64,000 nt of DNA from Streptomyces melanogenes (GCF_014649795.1 NZ_BMTS01000002.1:434001-498000), one strand, 5' to 3'. Shown: positions 42,565-51,402, numbered from the stretch's first letter. Made by a program: numbers and translations. Notes: a model not told the origin generated them from the sequence alone.

Positions 42565-43761
42565 GTGAGCAGCAGCGGCCTCATTTACGCAGTCATCGTC
42601 GGGGCCTGGGCCGCCTACTTGGTGCCGATGTGGCTCCGCAGGCAGGACGAGCTCAACGAGGCCCGTCCGACGGAACGCTTCAGCACCGCCATCCGGCTGC
42701 TGTCCGGACGGTCGGCCATGGAGCGCCGGTACGCCAAGGAGTTGAGGCAGCGAGGTTCCGGCGCCCCCGCCCCCGACGCCGACCCGGACGCGCCCACGGA
42801 GTCCCTCGGGGACCCCGTCAAGGGCGTCGACGTCCGGGACTTCGCCGTGCCCCGACAGCACCCCACGGGTGCCGGGGCGCAGCGGCCGGGCGGGCGCGAG
42901 GAGCCGCGCCCCGAGGAGGCACGCCCGGAGGATCCGCACCGCGACGAGTCGCGCGCCGAGCAGTCCCGTTCCGAGCAGCCGCGCGGCGAAGAGCGCCGCG
43001 GTGGCGAGCGCCGTGGTGACGAGCGACCCGGGGGCGTGCGGCAGGGCGACGGGCGCCGGCGCGACGGCCGTTCCGCGGCCGCCGCCGAGCGTGCCCGGCG
43101 CGCCCGGCGCAGCGCGGTCCTGGCGCGCCGCCGCCGTACGACGGTGATCCTCTTCCTCGCGTTCACGCTGGGCACGGTCGTGGCGGCGGTGGGCGGCCTC
43201 GCCTTCCTGTGGGCGCCCGCGGTCCCCGCCGTACTACTCAGCGCGTACATCGTGCATCTGCGGGCGCGGGAGCGGCGGCGGTTCGCGTTCGTCATGGACC
43301 GGCGCCGCGCCGAGGCGGCCGCGGCCCGGCTGCGCGAGCGCCAGCCGCGCCGCCAGGCGGCCGCCGTCGCGGAGGCCGAGGACGAGCCGGAGCCGCATCC
43401 GGCCCCCGAGCCCGAGCCCGCCGTCTCCCCGCAGGAGGCCGACCGGCGCGCCCTGGTCGAGCAGACCGACCACGCCGAGTGGGTCGACCAGCAGCGCGAG
43501 CGCGGCCCCGAGCGCGGCGACAGCTGGGAGCCGGTCCCGGTGCCGCTGCCGACATACGTGACGGCCCCGGTCGCCCCGCGCGCCACCGGCAGCATCGACC
43601 TGGGCGCCCCGGACACCTGGTCCTCGGCCCGCTCCTCCACCGCGGACCCGACGACTCCGGCCCCTCCGGCACCGCGTCGGCGCACGTCGCAGAGCGGCCG
43701 CCGGACCCCGCTCTTCGACCAGTACGCGGACGACGACCGCCCCCGCGCGGCCAACGAGTGA
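42565..43761 (+). CDS. sepX: SepX/GlpR-type divisome membrane protein
   Basis: 398 residues. An N-terminal transmembrane helix (GLIYAVIVGAWAAYLVPMWL) is followed by WLRRQDELNEARPTERFSTAIRLL, a stretch conserved in the family. Then comes a long charged region of Glu/Arg-rich repeats, a pair of helices (TVILFLAFTLGTVVAAVG, AVPAVLLSAYIVHL) and a charged, disordered tail. The Streptomyces protein SepX is needed for septation and hyphal compartments; the corynebacterial counterpart GlpR is the membrane receptor of Glp, encoded here at 39360. The GTG at 42565 is preceded by GTGGGG. Family assignment rests on position and the N-terminal sequence. Confidence 0.8.
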   Translation: MSSSGLIYAVIVGAWAAYLVPMWLRRQDELNEARPTERFSTAIRLLSGRSAMERRYAKELRQRGSGAPAPDADPDAPTESLGDPVKGVDVRDFAVPRQHPTGAGAQRPGGREEPRPEEARPEDPHRDESRAEQSRSEQPRGEERRGGERRGDERPGGVRQGDGRRRDGRSAAAAERARRARRSAVLARRRRTTVILFLAFTLGTVVAAVGGLAFLWAPAVPAVLLSAYIVHLRARERRRFAFVMDRRRAEAAAARLRERQPRRQAAAVAEAEDEPEPHPAPEPEPAVSPQEADRRALVEQTDHAEWVDQQRERGPERGDSWEPVPVPLPTYVTAPVAPRATGSIDLGAPDTWSSARSSTADPTTPAPPAPRRRTSQSGRRTPLFDQYADDDRPRAANE

Positions 43762-43836
43762 CGCCCGTCTCGCTGACCAGCGGGGACCGGATTTCCAAGC
43801 ACCCCCGTCGGGGTGCTAATGTTTCACCCGTTGCAA

Positions 43837-43910
43837 GGGCCTGTGGCGCAGTCCGGTAGCGCACCTCGTTCGCATCGAGGGGGTCAGGGGTTCGAATCCC
43901 CTCAGGTCCA
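43837..43910 (+). tRNA. tRNA-Ala (anticodon CGC)
   Basis: A 74-nt cloverleaf can be folded: acceptor GGGCCTG/CAGGTCC, D arm GCGC, anticodon stem CCTCG/CGAGG with loop TTCGCAT (anticodon CGC), and T arm AGGGG-TTCGAAT-CCCCT. Acceptor pair G3-U70 is the alanine identity element. CCA is not encoded. A strong terminator follows. Confidence 0.93.
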
Positions 43911-43920
43911 CAACAACAGG

Positions 43921-43958
43921 GAAGAGCCCCTGTCGGAGAAATCCGGCAGGGGCTCTTC
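43921..43958. terminator. Terminator after tRNA-Ala
   Basis: GAAGAGCCCCTG (43921-43932) pairs with CAGGGGCTCTTC (43947-43958), and an inner CGGA-gaaa-TCCG extends the stem. It can serve the tRNA and the convergent lipoprotein operon. Confidence 0.9.
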
Positions 43959-44021
43959 TCATGTGCCCGGACGGCCCGTTCGGGCCCGGCCGCCCGGGCC
44001 CGTCCGGTAGGCGCCCGTCCG

Positions 44022-44495
44022 TCAGGGCGTGTGGCGGCGGAGGCGGAAGTCCGGGCAGATGTCGGGGTCGGTGTCCTCGTAGAGGTCCGTGCGGGTGGCG
44101 TCGGTGCCGATGGTGAGCTTGTCGAGGGTGTCGCCCTGGAGGAACAGCGCGGGCTTGGTGAAGTGCAGCCGCAGCAGCGCGCGGTCCCGGGACCCCGTGG
44201 CCGACTCGATCTCCCAGGTGCCGGAGCCGTCGAACGTGTCGCCCAGCTTCGCGCGGTGGTAGTCGCCGGTGGGCCACTTCTCCGCCGTCATGGCACCGCC
44301 CGGGGACAGCGTCAGGCGCACCCCGTCGGCCTCGTGCGCGCCCTCGTAACGACCGATGAGCTCGCCGGGGGTGGCGGACTCGGCGGCGACCGGGACGCAG
44401 CGCTTGAGGGCGTCGGAGCCGCACGCGGTGAGCGGGGCGGCGAGGACCACGAGGGCGGCGACGGCCCCGAGGGCGCGTCGGGAGGGGTGGGGCAC
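44022..44495 (-). CDS. Small lipoprotein, third gene of a secretion-associated set
   Basis: 157 residues. The signal ends in a lipobox PLTAC (Cys near residue 24) followed by GSD. The mature part is a beta-rich domain with LIGRYEGAHEADGVRLTL and GSGTWEIESAT, resembling small lipocalin-like or DUF-type extracytoplasmic domains; no catalytic motif is seen. GTG 44495 follows GGGAAG and lies 5 bp after the preceding gene's stop, so it belongs to the same operon and may be the cognate immunity or adaptor protein. Confidence 0.72.
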   Translation of the reverse strand: MPHPSRRALGAVAALVVLAAPLTACGSDALKRCVPVAAESATPGELIGRYEGAHEADGVRLTLSPGGAMTAEKWPTGDYHRAKLGDTFDGSGTWEIESATGSRDRALLRLHFTKPALFLQGDTLDKLTIGTDATRTDLYEDTDPDICPDFRLRRHTP

Positions 44496-44500
44496 GGTGC

Positions 44501-45640
44501 TTACTTCCCTGCTGCCGGGATGCGTTCGGTCCACGTCATGTGCTGGCCGACGGTGGAGAACACGCCGTCGTCGCGGTTCACCTTCTTCAGCCAGTCGTAG
44601 TAGCCGACGTAGTGGAGGAACGATTCGTTGCTGGTCTTGTTCTTGAGGGTGTACTCGACGACGAGGGAGCCGTCGGGGTCCTGGCCCTTGACCGTGTAGT
44701 CGAGGGAGTACGAGCCGACGAAGGCCTCGCCCAGGTGGTCCTCGTCGCCGGTGGCGATCGCCGGGAGGTCGGTGAAGACCAGCTTTCCGAGGGCGCCGAG
44801 CTTTCCGCCCTTGGAGATGGAGTAGCTGACGGTGCCCTCGTCGCTGCCGTCCTTGCGCCAGTTGGCGAGGGTGTCCGCCCGCAGCTGCTCCATGCTGACG
44901 CTGGACTTGATCAGCTCGGTCATCCGGTCGCCGTCGTGGTACTCGCGGTCGCGCGGCCCGCTGCCGGTGACCCAGTCCAGGCCGAGGGAGTACGGGTCGT
45001 CGCTCTGGCGGAACGGGTGCGGGTCCTTGCCCTGCATCGCGAGGTCGTAGGCGTTGTAGTCGGCCTGGCTGATGGTGTTGGTGGTGTCGATGTTCTTGTG
45101 CTGCGGGGCGGTGTTGAACCAGTCGCCGAGCCCGACGTCCGACATGAGCGAGAACGCCAGGTTCCGGTCGGCGACGATGCCCCGCTTCACGATGTCGACG
45201 ATCTCCCGCTGGGCGTCCTCGATGGCCTTCGCGTCCGCCGAACCCTTCTCGACCACCTTGCAGACGCCGTTGACGATGTCGGGGGAGACGACGCCGTCCT
45301 TGTCGATGTACAGGCCCCTCTCCAGGGCGCGCCGGACGGCGTCCTTCAGGTCCTTCTGCACGGCCTTGAGGTCGCCGAGCGCGTCGTCGAGGACGCCGAC
45401 GGCCGCCTCCGCGACCTTGGCGGCCGCGTCGATCTGCCGCTCGACGTCGTCGATCATCCGCCAGGCGTACGGGGCGGCCGCGCCCTCCCAGTAGCCCTTG
45501 TCGCGCAGCGGGGTGAGCACGTCGTCGTGGACCCGCTTGGGCAGCTTGGCCAGGTCCGTGTGCGTGGTGCGCCACTGGTCGGCGAGCTTCTGCAGCGGGC
45601 CGAGGTCGGTGTCCAGGATCTCCCGGTAGAACGACGGCAT
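44501..45640 (-). CDS. WXG/LXG-like secreted protein candidate with unknown C-terminal domain
   Basis: 379 residues. The N-terminal 130 residues are alpha-helical with ILDTDLGPLQKLADQWRTT and RVHDDVLTPL, including a DxWxxT pattern like WXG100/LXG proteins, and long heptad-like helices follow (DAAAKVAEAAVGVLDD). The C-terminal 200 residues hold a Trp/Tyr-rich domain (DWFNTAPQH, LDWVTGSGPRDREYHDGDR, ESFLHYVGYYDWLKKV) with no recognised enzyme signature. No signal peptide is visible, consistent with type VII-type export. Its ATG overlaps the stop of the upstream gene (TAATG). It may be a secreted effector, but no toxin motif was identified. Confidence 0.62.
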   Translation of the reverse strand: MPSFYREILDTDLGPLQKLADQWRTTHTDLAKLPKRVHDDVLTPLRDKGYWEGAAAPYAWRMIDDVERQIDAAAKVAEAAVGVLDDALGDLKAVQKDLKDAVRRALERGLYIDKDGVVSPDIVNGVCKVVEKGSADAKAIEDAQREIVDIVKRGIVADRNLAFSLMSDVGLGDWFNTAPQHKNIDTTNTISQADYNAYDLAMQGKDPHPFRQSDDPYSLGLDWVTGSGPRDREYHDGDRMTELIKSSVSMEQLRADTLANWRKDGSDEGTVSYSISKGGKLGALGKLVFTDLPAIATGDEDHLGEAFVGSYSLDYTVKGQDPDGSLVVEYTLKNKTSNESFLHYVGYYDWLKKVNRDDGVFSTVGQHMTWTERIPAAGK

Positions 45641-46230
45641 TACAGCCCCTCCAGCTTCGAGCGGCGCGGCGCGATGCCCCGGAGCGACTCGTCCACGGCG
45701 TGGTCCGTCACGCGGTAGTCCCGGGCTCCCACCCGCAGGCTCTCGGAGATCCGGGCCAGCCAGCCCGCCACGGTGCCGGCCTGCTTCTCCCACTGCGTGC
45801 CGGCCGTGCGGATGGCCTTGGCCGACTCCCAGCCGTCCATCGCCGCCGACGCCTTCTGCGCCGGGTCCTCCAGCGCGGCCGCGGGCTTGGTGAAGGCCGT
45901 GTGGATCTCGTCCGCGCGGCCCGCGGCCGCGGTGAGGACGCCGGGCGCGATGCGGAGCGCGTTCTGGGGCGGGCCCTGCACCGGCGGCTTGAGGAAGGGC
46001 GACCCCCCGAGCGGGGGCCCCTGGACGGACGGCCCCTGGAGCGGCGGCTTGAGCAGGGGCGAGCCGGTGAGCGGCGGGCCCGGACTCGGGAAGACCGGCG
46101 TGAGCGGGTCCACATAGCTGTCGGCGGGCGGCGCCTTGGTGACCCCGGCGGCCCACTCGGAGTGGTGCCGCTTCAGCTCGTCCGGCGAGAGCGGAAGTTG
46201 GGACGGTTCGGGCAGTTTGTCGTCGCTCAT
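45640..46230 (-). CDS. Proline-rich WXG100-like partner protein
   Basis: 196 residues. The first half is Pro/Gly-rich with internal repeats (LLKPPLQGPSVQGPPLGGSP, then FLKPPVQGPPQ). The second half is helical with MDGWESAKAIRTAGTQWEKQAGTVAGWL and SLRVGARDYRVTDHAVD, which resembles WXG100/DUF2580 secretion partners. It is translationally coupled (TAATG) to the following gene. Probably an export partner or chaperone of that protein; this is inferred from helical pattern and gene order. Confidence 0.62.
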   Translation of the reverse strand: MSDDKLPEPSQLPLSPDELKRHHSEWAAGVTKAPPADSYVDPLTPVFPSPGPPLTGSPLLKPPLQGPSVQGPPLGGSPFLKPPVQGPPQNALRIAPGVLTAAAGRADEIHTAFTKPAAALEDPAQKASAAMDGWESAKAIRTAGTQWEKQAGTVAGWLARISESLRVGARDYRVTDHAVDESLRGIAPRRSKLEGL

Positions 46231-46313
46231 GCAAGATCCCCCGTGCGGTGCGCGTGCGCTCAGCAGCCTAACCGCTGGTGGGAGATGGGCTCATGACAAG
46301 CCGGCCCGGGCCG

Positions 46314-46796
46314 TCACGGCGCCAGGGGCTTCGCGTAGCAGATGCTGTTGTCGTGGAAGCGGTAGTGGCCGAACTTCTCGCAGGGGGAGTAGCCGCTGGA
46401 GGCGTAGAGGGCGATCGCCTCGGGCTGCTGGTCGCCGGTCTCCAGGACCATGCGGGTGCGGCCCGCGGCGCGGGCGTCGGCCTCCAGGAGCGCGAGGATG
46501 CGCCGGGCCAGGCCCAGGCCGCGCGCCTGAGGGATCACGTACATGCGCTTGAGCTCGGCGTCGCCGTCCGAGTAGCCCTGGTCGTTCTTGTCCTGGGTGC
46601 GCCAGCCGCCGGTGGCGACCGGGCGCTCGTCCTCGTCGTACGCGATCAGGTAGAGCCCGTTCGGCGGCACGAACATGGAGGCGTCCAGCGGGGTGGCGTC
46701 GCCCTCGTCCGTATAGCGCTCGATGTATTCGAGCTGGACCTGGTCGTCGAGCTTCACGGCGTCCGGGTGGTCATACCCCCGTGTACGTATATTCAT
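46314..46796 (-). CDS. GNAT family N-acetyltransferase
   Basis: 160 residues. LKRMYVIPQARGLGLARRILALLE is the acetyl-CoA-binding motif A of GNAT enzymes and IALYASSGYSPCEKFGHYRF the C-terminal motif B. ATG 46796 is the only start that yields a normal GNAT length. Substrate unknown. The gene is divergent from exonuclease III with a 58-bp gap. Confidence 0.88.
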   Translation of the reverse strand: MNIRTRGYDHPDAVKLDDQVQLEYIERYTDEGDATPLDASMFVPPNGLYLIAYDEDERPVATGGWRTQDKNDQGYSDGDAELKRMYVIPQARGLGLARRILALLEADARAAGRTRMVLETGDQQPEAIALYASSGYSPCEKFGHYRFHDNSICYAKPLAP

Positions 46797-46854
46797 GCGT
46801 CCTAGAGTACTTCTATGCAGGCGATCACGGGGACCGGGTCGGTATGGTGCCCCG

Positions 46855-47658
46855 GTGCTCACTGTTACCACTGTGAATGTAAACGGGCTCCGCGCCGCCG
46901 CCAAGAAGGGCTTCCTTCCGTGGCTGGCCGGGACGGACGCCGACGTCGTCTGCCTCCAGGAGGTACGGGCCGAGCCGCAGCAGCTCACCGCCGAGGTGCG
47001 CGAGCCCGAGGGGTGGCACGTCGTGCACGCGCCCGCCGCGGCCAAGGGCCGGGCCGGGGTCTCGCTCTACACCCGCCGCGAGCCCGAGCGGGTCCGGGTC
47101 GGCTTCGGCAGCGCGGAGTTCGACGGCAGCGGGCGGTACGTGGAGGCCGACCTGCCCGGCGTCACCGTCGCCAGCCTCTACCTGCCGTCCGGCGAGGCCG
47201 GGACCGAGAAGCAGGACGAGAAGTACCGGTTCATGGGCGAGTTCCTGCCGTATCTGAAGGAGCTCCGGGCGCGGGCCGCGGCCGACGGGCGCGAGGTCGT
47301 CGTCTGCGGCGACTGGAACATCGCCCACCGCGAGGCCGACCTCAAGAACTGGCGGGGCAACAAGAAGAACGCGGGCTTCCTGCCGGAGGAGCGCGAGTGG
47401 CTCTCCCGCGTCCTCGACGCCGCCGACGGCGGTTACGTGGACGTGGTGCGCGAGCTGCACCCCGAGGAGGAGGGCCCGTACTCGTGGTGGTCCTACCGCG
47501 GGCGCGCCTTCGACAACGACTCGGGCTGGCGCATCGACTACCAGCTGGCCACGCCGGGCCTCGCGGCGCGCGCGGTCAAGGGGTACGTGGAGCGGGCCGC
47601 CTCGCACGAGGAGCGGTGGAGCGACCACGCGCCGGTGACGGTGGCGTACGGGCTCTAG
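46855..47658 (+). CDS. xthA: Exodeoxyribonuclease III
   Basis: 267 residues of the endonuclease/exonuclease/phosphatase fold: VNVNGLRAAAKKGFLPWL, VVCLQEVRAE (catalytic Glu), CGDWNIAHREADLKNW (Asp/Asn), and C-terminal WRIDYQLATP and SDHAPVTV with the catalytic Asp and His. It acts in base excision repair as AP endonuclease and 3'-5' exonuclease. GTG 46855 is preferred; no strong Shine-Dalgarno sequence is visible. A perfect 36-bp palindromic terminator follows. Confidence 0.93.
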   Translation: MLTVTTVNVNGLRAAAKKGFLPWLAGTDADVVCLQEVRAEPQQLTAEVREPEGWHVVHAPAAAKGRAGVSLYTRREPERVRVGFGSAEFDGSGRYVEADLPGVTVASLYLPSGEAGTEKQDEKYRFMGEFLPYLKELRARAAADGREVVVCGDWNIAHREADLKNWRGNKKNAGFLPEEREWLSRVLDAADGGYVDVVRELHPEEEGPYSWWSYRGRAFDNDSGWRIDYQLATPGLAARAVKGYVERAASHEERWSDHAPVTVAYGL

Positions 47659-47677
47659 GGCCTTCGGTACCAACGCG

Positions 47678-47713
47678 GAAGTGGCGCACCCCGGGCCCGG
47701 GGTGCGCCACTTC
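47678..47713. terminator. 36-bp perfect palindrome between convergent genes
   Basis: GAAGTGGCGCACCCCGGG is followed at once by its exact reverse complement, so a stem of about 16 bp with a small loop can form. It separates xthA and the small glutamine-rich protein gene and should terminate both. Confidence 0.88.
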
Positions 47714-47730
47714 GTGCGTGCGGCGGAGCG

Positions 47731-47904
47731 TCAGGCGTCGTAGTCCATGTCGAACTTGTCCTGTGCCTCCTGCTGCATGCGCTGCGCCTCGTCCTGGGCC
47801 TGCTGCTCGCGGTCCTGCCGCTGGCCCTTCTTCGAGCTCATCGCCTGCTTGGCCTGCTGCTGGGCCTGGTTCGCCTTGTCCTGGAACTGGTCCTTGATGC
47901 CCAT
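47731..47904 (-). CDS. Small hydrophilic glutamine-rich protein
   Basis: 57 residues with about one quarter Gln and many Lys/Asp, predicted to be one long amphipathic helix (FQDKANQAQQQAKQAM, then AQDEAQRMQQEAQDKF). ATG 47904 follows AGGAG at 8 bases. No family was recognised beyond resemblance to small stress-linked hydrophilic proteins. Function unknown. Confidence 0.72.
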   Translation of the reverse strand: MGIKDQFQDKANQAQQQAKQAMSSKKGQRQDREQQAQDEAQRMQQEAQDKFDMDYDA

Positions 47905-48017
47905 CGAGTTCACTCCTGATGAGGGGGTGTGGGGGGCCGGGTGCCGGGGCCGATCCCGCGGCTCCTCCGGGCCTCGACCAGCGTGGCACGGGCGGACATA
48001 GGACGCATTTCGATCAG

Positions 48018-48905
48018 TTACGGAAGGTCACGGAGCGTGCGTTCCTGCTCGTCGGCGGCCCCGCCCGCACCCACGAGCCCCCGCCCGACCCCCGCGAGCC
48101 GGGGCTCGAAGCGCCGCATCTCGCGTTGGCCCACGGCCCCGATGAGCCCCGGCAGATAGCCGCGCACCGACTGCATCCCGCGCAGCCACCACTGCGCGTA
48201 CACGTGCGAGGAGCGGCGCTCGACGCCCGCCACGATCCGGTCGACGGCCGGGCCCAGCGGATAGGTGCGGTTGGACGGCCACGGCAGCCGCTGGCGCAGC
48301 TCGCGCATCACCTCGTCCTGGTCCGCGCCGCGCACCATGTCCGTGTCGGTCCAGGACAGGTACCCGACCCCGACCCGTACGCCCTTGTAGCCCACCTCGG
48401 CCCGCAGGCTGTGCGCGAAGGCCTCCACGCCCGACTTGGACGCGCAGTACGCGGTCATCATCGGCGCCGGGGTGATCGCGGCGAGCGAGGCGATCTGGAG
48501 GAAGTAGCCGCGGCTCTCCATCAGTACGGGCAGGAAGGCGCGGGCCGTGACCGCGCCGCCGATCAGGTTGACCTCGATGACCCGCCGCCAGGCGTCCGGG
48601 GCGGAGTCCACGAACGGGCCGCCGGAGGCGACGCCCGCGTTGGCGACCACGATGTCGACCTTGCCGAACCGCTCCTTCACCTCCTGCGCGACCCGCGCCA
48701 TCGCCTCGTGGTCGGTGACGTCCGCGAACCATGACTCGGCCTCGGTGTGCAGCCGCGCCGCCACCCGCTTCAGCTCGTCCGGCTCCAGGCCGACCAGGGC
48801 CACCTTGGCGCCGCGCGCCGACAGCTTGCGCGCCAGCAGCTCGCCGACGCCCCGGGCCGCGCCCGTGACGACCGCGACCTGCCCCTCCAGGCTCACCCTG
48901 CTCAT
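48018..48905 (-). CDS. Short-chain dehydrogenase/reductase
   Basis: 295 residues. The Rossmann motif TGAARGVG and NAG in VVANAGVASGGP are present. The catalytic triad is S in LQIASLAAITPAP with Y-x3-K in AYCASKSGVEAF. The tail beyond residue 260 is unusual and Gly-rich. The ATGA overlap with the alpha/beta hydrolase gene places it in the BVMO operon, where it could form or remove the ketone substrate or alcohol product. Confidence 0.9.
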   Translation of the reverse strand: MSRVSLEGQVAVVTGAARGVGELLARKLSARGAKVALVGLEPDELKRVAARLHTEAESWFADVTDHEAMARVAQEVKERFGKVDIVVANAGVASGGPFVDSAPDAWRRVIEVNLIGGAVTARAFLPVLMESRGYFLQIASLAAITPAPMMTAYCASKSGVEAFAHSLRAEVGYKGVRVGVGYLSWTDTDMVRGADQDEVMRELRQRLPWPSNRTYPLGPAVDRIVAGVERRSSHVYAQWWLRGMQSVRGYLPGLIGAVGQREMRRFEPRLAGVGRGLVGAGGAADEQERTLRDLP

Positions 48906-49840
48906 GCCACGTCCTCCTCGACTGCCACGTACGTACGAACCAGTTCACGGATGCGTTCCGTGACGACTTCGGGGGCCTCCACCGGCGTCATGTGCCCGAC
49001 GCCCGTCAGCTCGGTGAGGCCGACGCAGACCGGCAGCGCCGCCGCGATCCGTCGGGCGTGCACCGGCGGGGTGAGCCGGTCGGCCGTTCCCGCCACCACG
49101 GCGGTGGGCACCCTCAACTCCCGTACCAGGGCGTCGATCTCCAGCTCGGCCAGCACCCGCGACCAGGCGTACCGGGGGCCCCGGGCGCAGCCGTGCACGA
49201 TCCTGGCGCACGCCTCGACGCGGTCCGGCGAGGCGCCCGGGCCCATCGTCGCGTACCGCAGGACCTTCTTGCCCACCGGCGTGACCGGCCCGAGCGGGGC
49301 CTTCGAGCCGAGGACGGCCGCGGTGAGCCGGGTGCGCAGCCGGCCCGGCCGCAGCGGCACCACCAGCGACTCGGCGACCAACTGGGAGCTGCCGGTGGAG
49401 CAGAGCAGTACCGCCGCCGCGTGTGCGCGCAGCCCGGGGCGCCGGGCGGCGGCCATCAGCGTCATGCCGCCCATGGAGTGCCCGGCGAGCACCGCCTTCT
49501 CGTCGGGCGCGAGCGTCGCCGCCAGCACCGCCTCCAGGTCGTCGGCGAGCGCGTCGGCGGAGCAGTCGGCGCTCGCGGGCGTACGGCCGTGGCCGCGCTG
49601 GTCGTAGACGACGACCCGGTGGTCCTCCGCCAGGGCGCGTATCTGCGCGGCCCAGAAGGCGGTCGAGCAGGTCCAGCCGTGCGCCAGGACGACCGCCGGG
49701 GCGCCCTCGGGCCCGTGCACCTCGACGTGCAGCCGGGCGCCGTCGGCGGAGACCGCGGTGAGCGTACGGGCGGGGGCGGGCGGGGCGAAGGGGCCCGAGG
49801 TGACGTGTGCGGGGCGGCGCGGGGTGCCGGTACGGCTCAC
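48902..49840 (-). CDS. Alpha/beta hydrolase
   Basis: 312 residues. AVVLAHGWTCSTAFW is the oxyanion-hole segment, LAGHSMGGMTLM the nucleophile elbow (Ser), and GTADRLTPPVHAR and GVGHMTPVEAP supply the Asp and His. GTG 49840 overlaps the BVMO stop (GTGA). In such clusters the hydrolase often opens the ester or lactone made by the Baeyer-Villiger enzyme; that link is inferred. Confidence 0.9.
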   Translation of the reverse strand: MSRTGTPRRPAHVTSGPFAPPAPARTLTAVSADGARLHVEVHGPEGAPAVVLAHGWTCSTAFWAAQIRALAEDHRVVVYDQRGHGRTPASADCSADALADDLEAVLAATLAPDEKAVLAGHSMGGMTLMAAARRPGLRAHAAAVLLCSTGSSQLVAESLVVPLRPGRLRTRLTAAVLGSKAPLGPVTPVGKKVLRYATMGPGASPDRVEACARIVHGCARGPRYAWSRVLAELEIDALVRELRVPTAVVAGTADRLTPPVHARRIAAALPVCVGLTELTGVGHMTPVEAPEVVTERIRELVRTYVAVEEDVA

Positions 49841-51402
49841 GAGGCCACCGCCTCGGGGGCGCCGGACGCCTTGCGTCCCTTGCGGGGCTTGACCGCCGCC
49901 GGGGCGGGCTCGGCGGGCCGGGCGCGGACCACCTCGTACTCCCCGAGGTCGACCGCGCGGGTCGCCTTGCGGAACTCGCCGGTCGTGCCGGGCCAGATGG
50001 TGGTGTTGCGCCCGCTGGCGTCCAGGTACCAGCTGGTGCAGCCGCCGGTGTTCCACACGGTCCGCTTCATGCGCTCCTGGACGCGGCGGTTCCAGGCGCC
50101 GACGGCGGACGGGCGGGCGGCGAGGGCGACGCGGCCGCCGAGGACGTTCAACTGCCGCAGGTAGTCGGCCATATAGCTGAGCTGCGACTCGATCATCAGG
50201 ATCATCGAGGAGTTCCCGAGGCCGGTGTTGGGCCCGATGATCGTCATCCAGTTGGGGAACCCGGCGGCGGTGGCGCCGCGCAGCGACTCCATGCCGCCCT
50301 TCCACGTCTCCGCCAGGGTGCGCCCGTCCGCGCCGACCACGCGGTCCGCGATCGGCATGTCGGTGACGTGGAAGCCGGTGCCGAAGATGATCGCGTCGAC
50401 CTCGGTCTCGGTCCCGTCGGCCGCCACCAGCGTGGAGCCGCGCACCTCGCTGAGCCCGGAGGCGACGAGGTCCACATTGGGCTTGGCGAGCGTCGGGTAG
50501 TACTCGCTCGACAGCAGGATCCGCTTGCAGCCGATGCGGTAGTCCGGCGTCAGCTTGGCGCGCAGGGCCGGGTCCTTGATGGCCCGGGCCATGTTCCGCT
50601 TGGCCAGCGACTCGACCAGGCCCAGCTCGCCCGGGCGCTTGGTGAACGCGCTGACCTGCAACTCCCGGATGCCCCACAGCAGTCCGCGGCGCGCGGCCCC
50701 GGTGAACGGCAGCTGGCGGTGCAGCCAGCGCTCGGGCGCGGTGATCGCCCGGTCCACGCGCGGCATCACCCAGGGCGGGGTGCGCTGGAAGAGCGTGAGG
50801 GTGCGGACCTCCGGCTGGATGGCCGGGACGATCTGGATCGCGGAGGCGCCGGTCCCGATCATGGCGACGCGCTTGCCGCGCAGGTCGTAGTCGTGGTCCC
50901 AGCGGGCGGAGTGGAAGACCTTGCCGGGGAAGGAGTCCAGGCCGGGGATCTCGGGCATCTTGGGGTCGGAGAGCGGTCCGGTCGCCGAGACGACGACGTC
51001 GGCGTGCAGGACGGCCCCGTTGGCGCACTCCACGACCCAGTACAACTGCTCCGTGTCCCACCGCATCAACGTCACTTCGTGGTCGAAGCGGATGTGCGAG
51101 CGCAGCCGGAAGGTGTCGGCGACGTGCTCCAGATAGGCCCGGATGTGCTCCTGCCCGGAGAACGTGCGCGGCCAGTCCGGGTTGGGCGCGAAGGAGAACG
51201 AGTACAGATGGGACGGTACGTCGCAGGCGCACCCCGGATAGCTGTTGTCCCGCCAGGTCCCGCCGACCGAGTCGGCCCGCTCCAGGACGACGAAGTCGGT
51301 GATGCCCTCCCGCCGCAGCCGGACCGCGGCCCCGAGCCCGCCGAATCCGGACCCGATCACCGCCACCCGTACGTGCTCGGGCTCGCGCTCGTGCTGGACC
51401 AT
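49837..51402 (-). CDS. Flavin monooxygenase, Baeyer-Villiger type
   Basis: 521 residues. The FAD-binding GSGFGGLGAAVRLRREG is at the N-terminus and the NADPH site GTGASAIQIVPAI in mid-protein. The BVMO fingerprint FPGKVFHSARWDHD (FxGxxxHxxxW) lies between them. Such enzymes insert oxygen next to a ketone to make an ester or lactone. It is the first gene of a coupled three-gene operon with hydrolase and SDR. A MerR regulator is divergent, with an inverted repeat at 51457-51474 between them. Confidence 0.92.
   Translation of the reverse strand: MVQHEREPEHVRVAVIGSGFGGLGAAVRLRREGITDFVVLERADSVGGTWRDNSYPGCACDVPSHLYSFSFAPNPDWPRTFSGQEHIRAYLEHVADTFRLRSHIRFDHEVTLMRWDTEQLYWVVECANGAVLHADVVVSATGPLSDPKMPEIPGLDSFPGKVFHSARWDHDYDLRGKRVAMIGTGASAIQIVPAIQPEVRTLTLFQRTPPWVMPRVDRAITAPERWLHRQLPFTGAARRGLLWGIRELQVSAFTKRPGELGLVESLAKRNMARAIKDPALRAKLTPDYRIGCKRILLSSEYYPTLAKPNVDLVASGLSEVRGSTLVAADGTETEVDAIIFGTGFHVTDMPIADRVVGADGRTLAETWKGGMESLRGATAAGFPNWMTIIGPNTGLGNSSMILMIESQLSYMADYLRQLNVLGGRVALAARPSAVGAWNRRVQERMKRTVWNTGGCTSWYLDASGRNTTIWPGTTGEFRKATRAVDLGEYEVVRARPAEPAPAAVKPRKGRKASGAPEAVAS

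Noticed and set aside
43837..46230. Genomic island integrated at tRNA-Ala
   Set aside because: No integrase and no duplicated tRNA 3' end is visible; the neighbouring genes have normal base composition.
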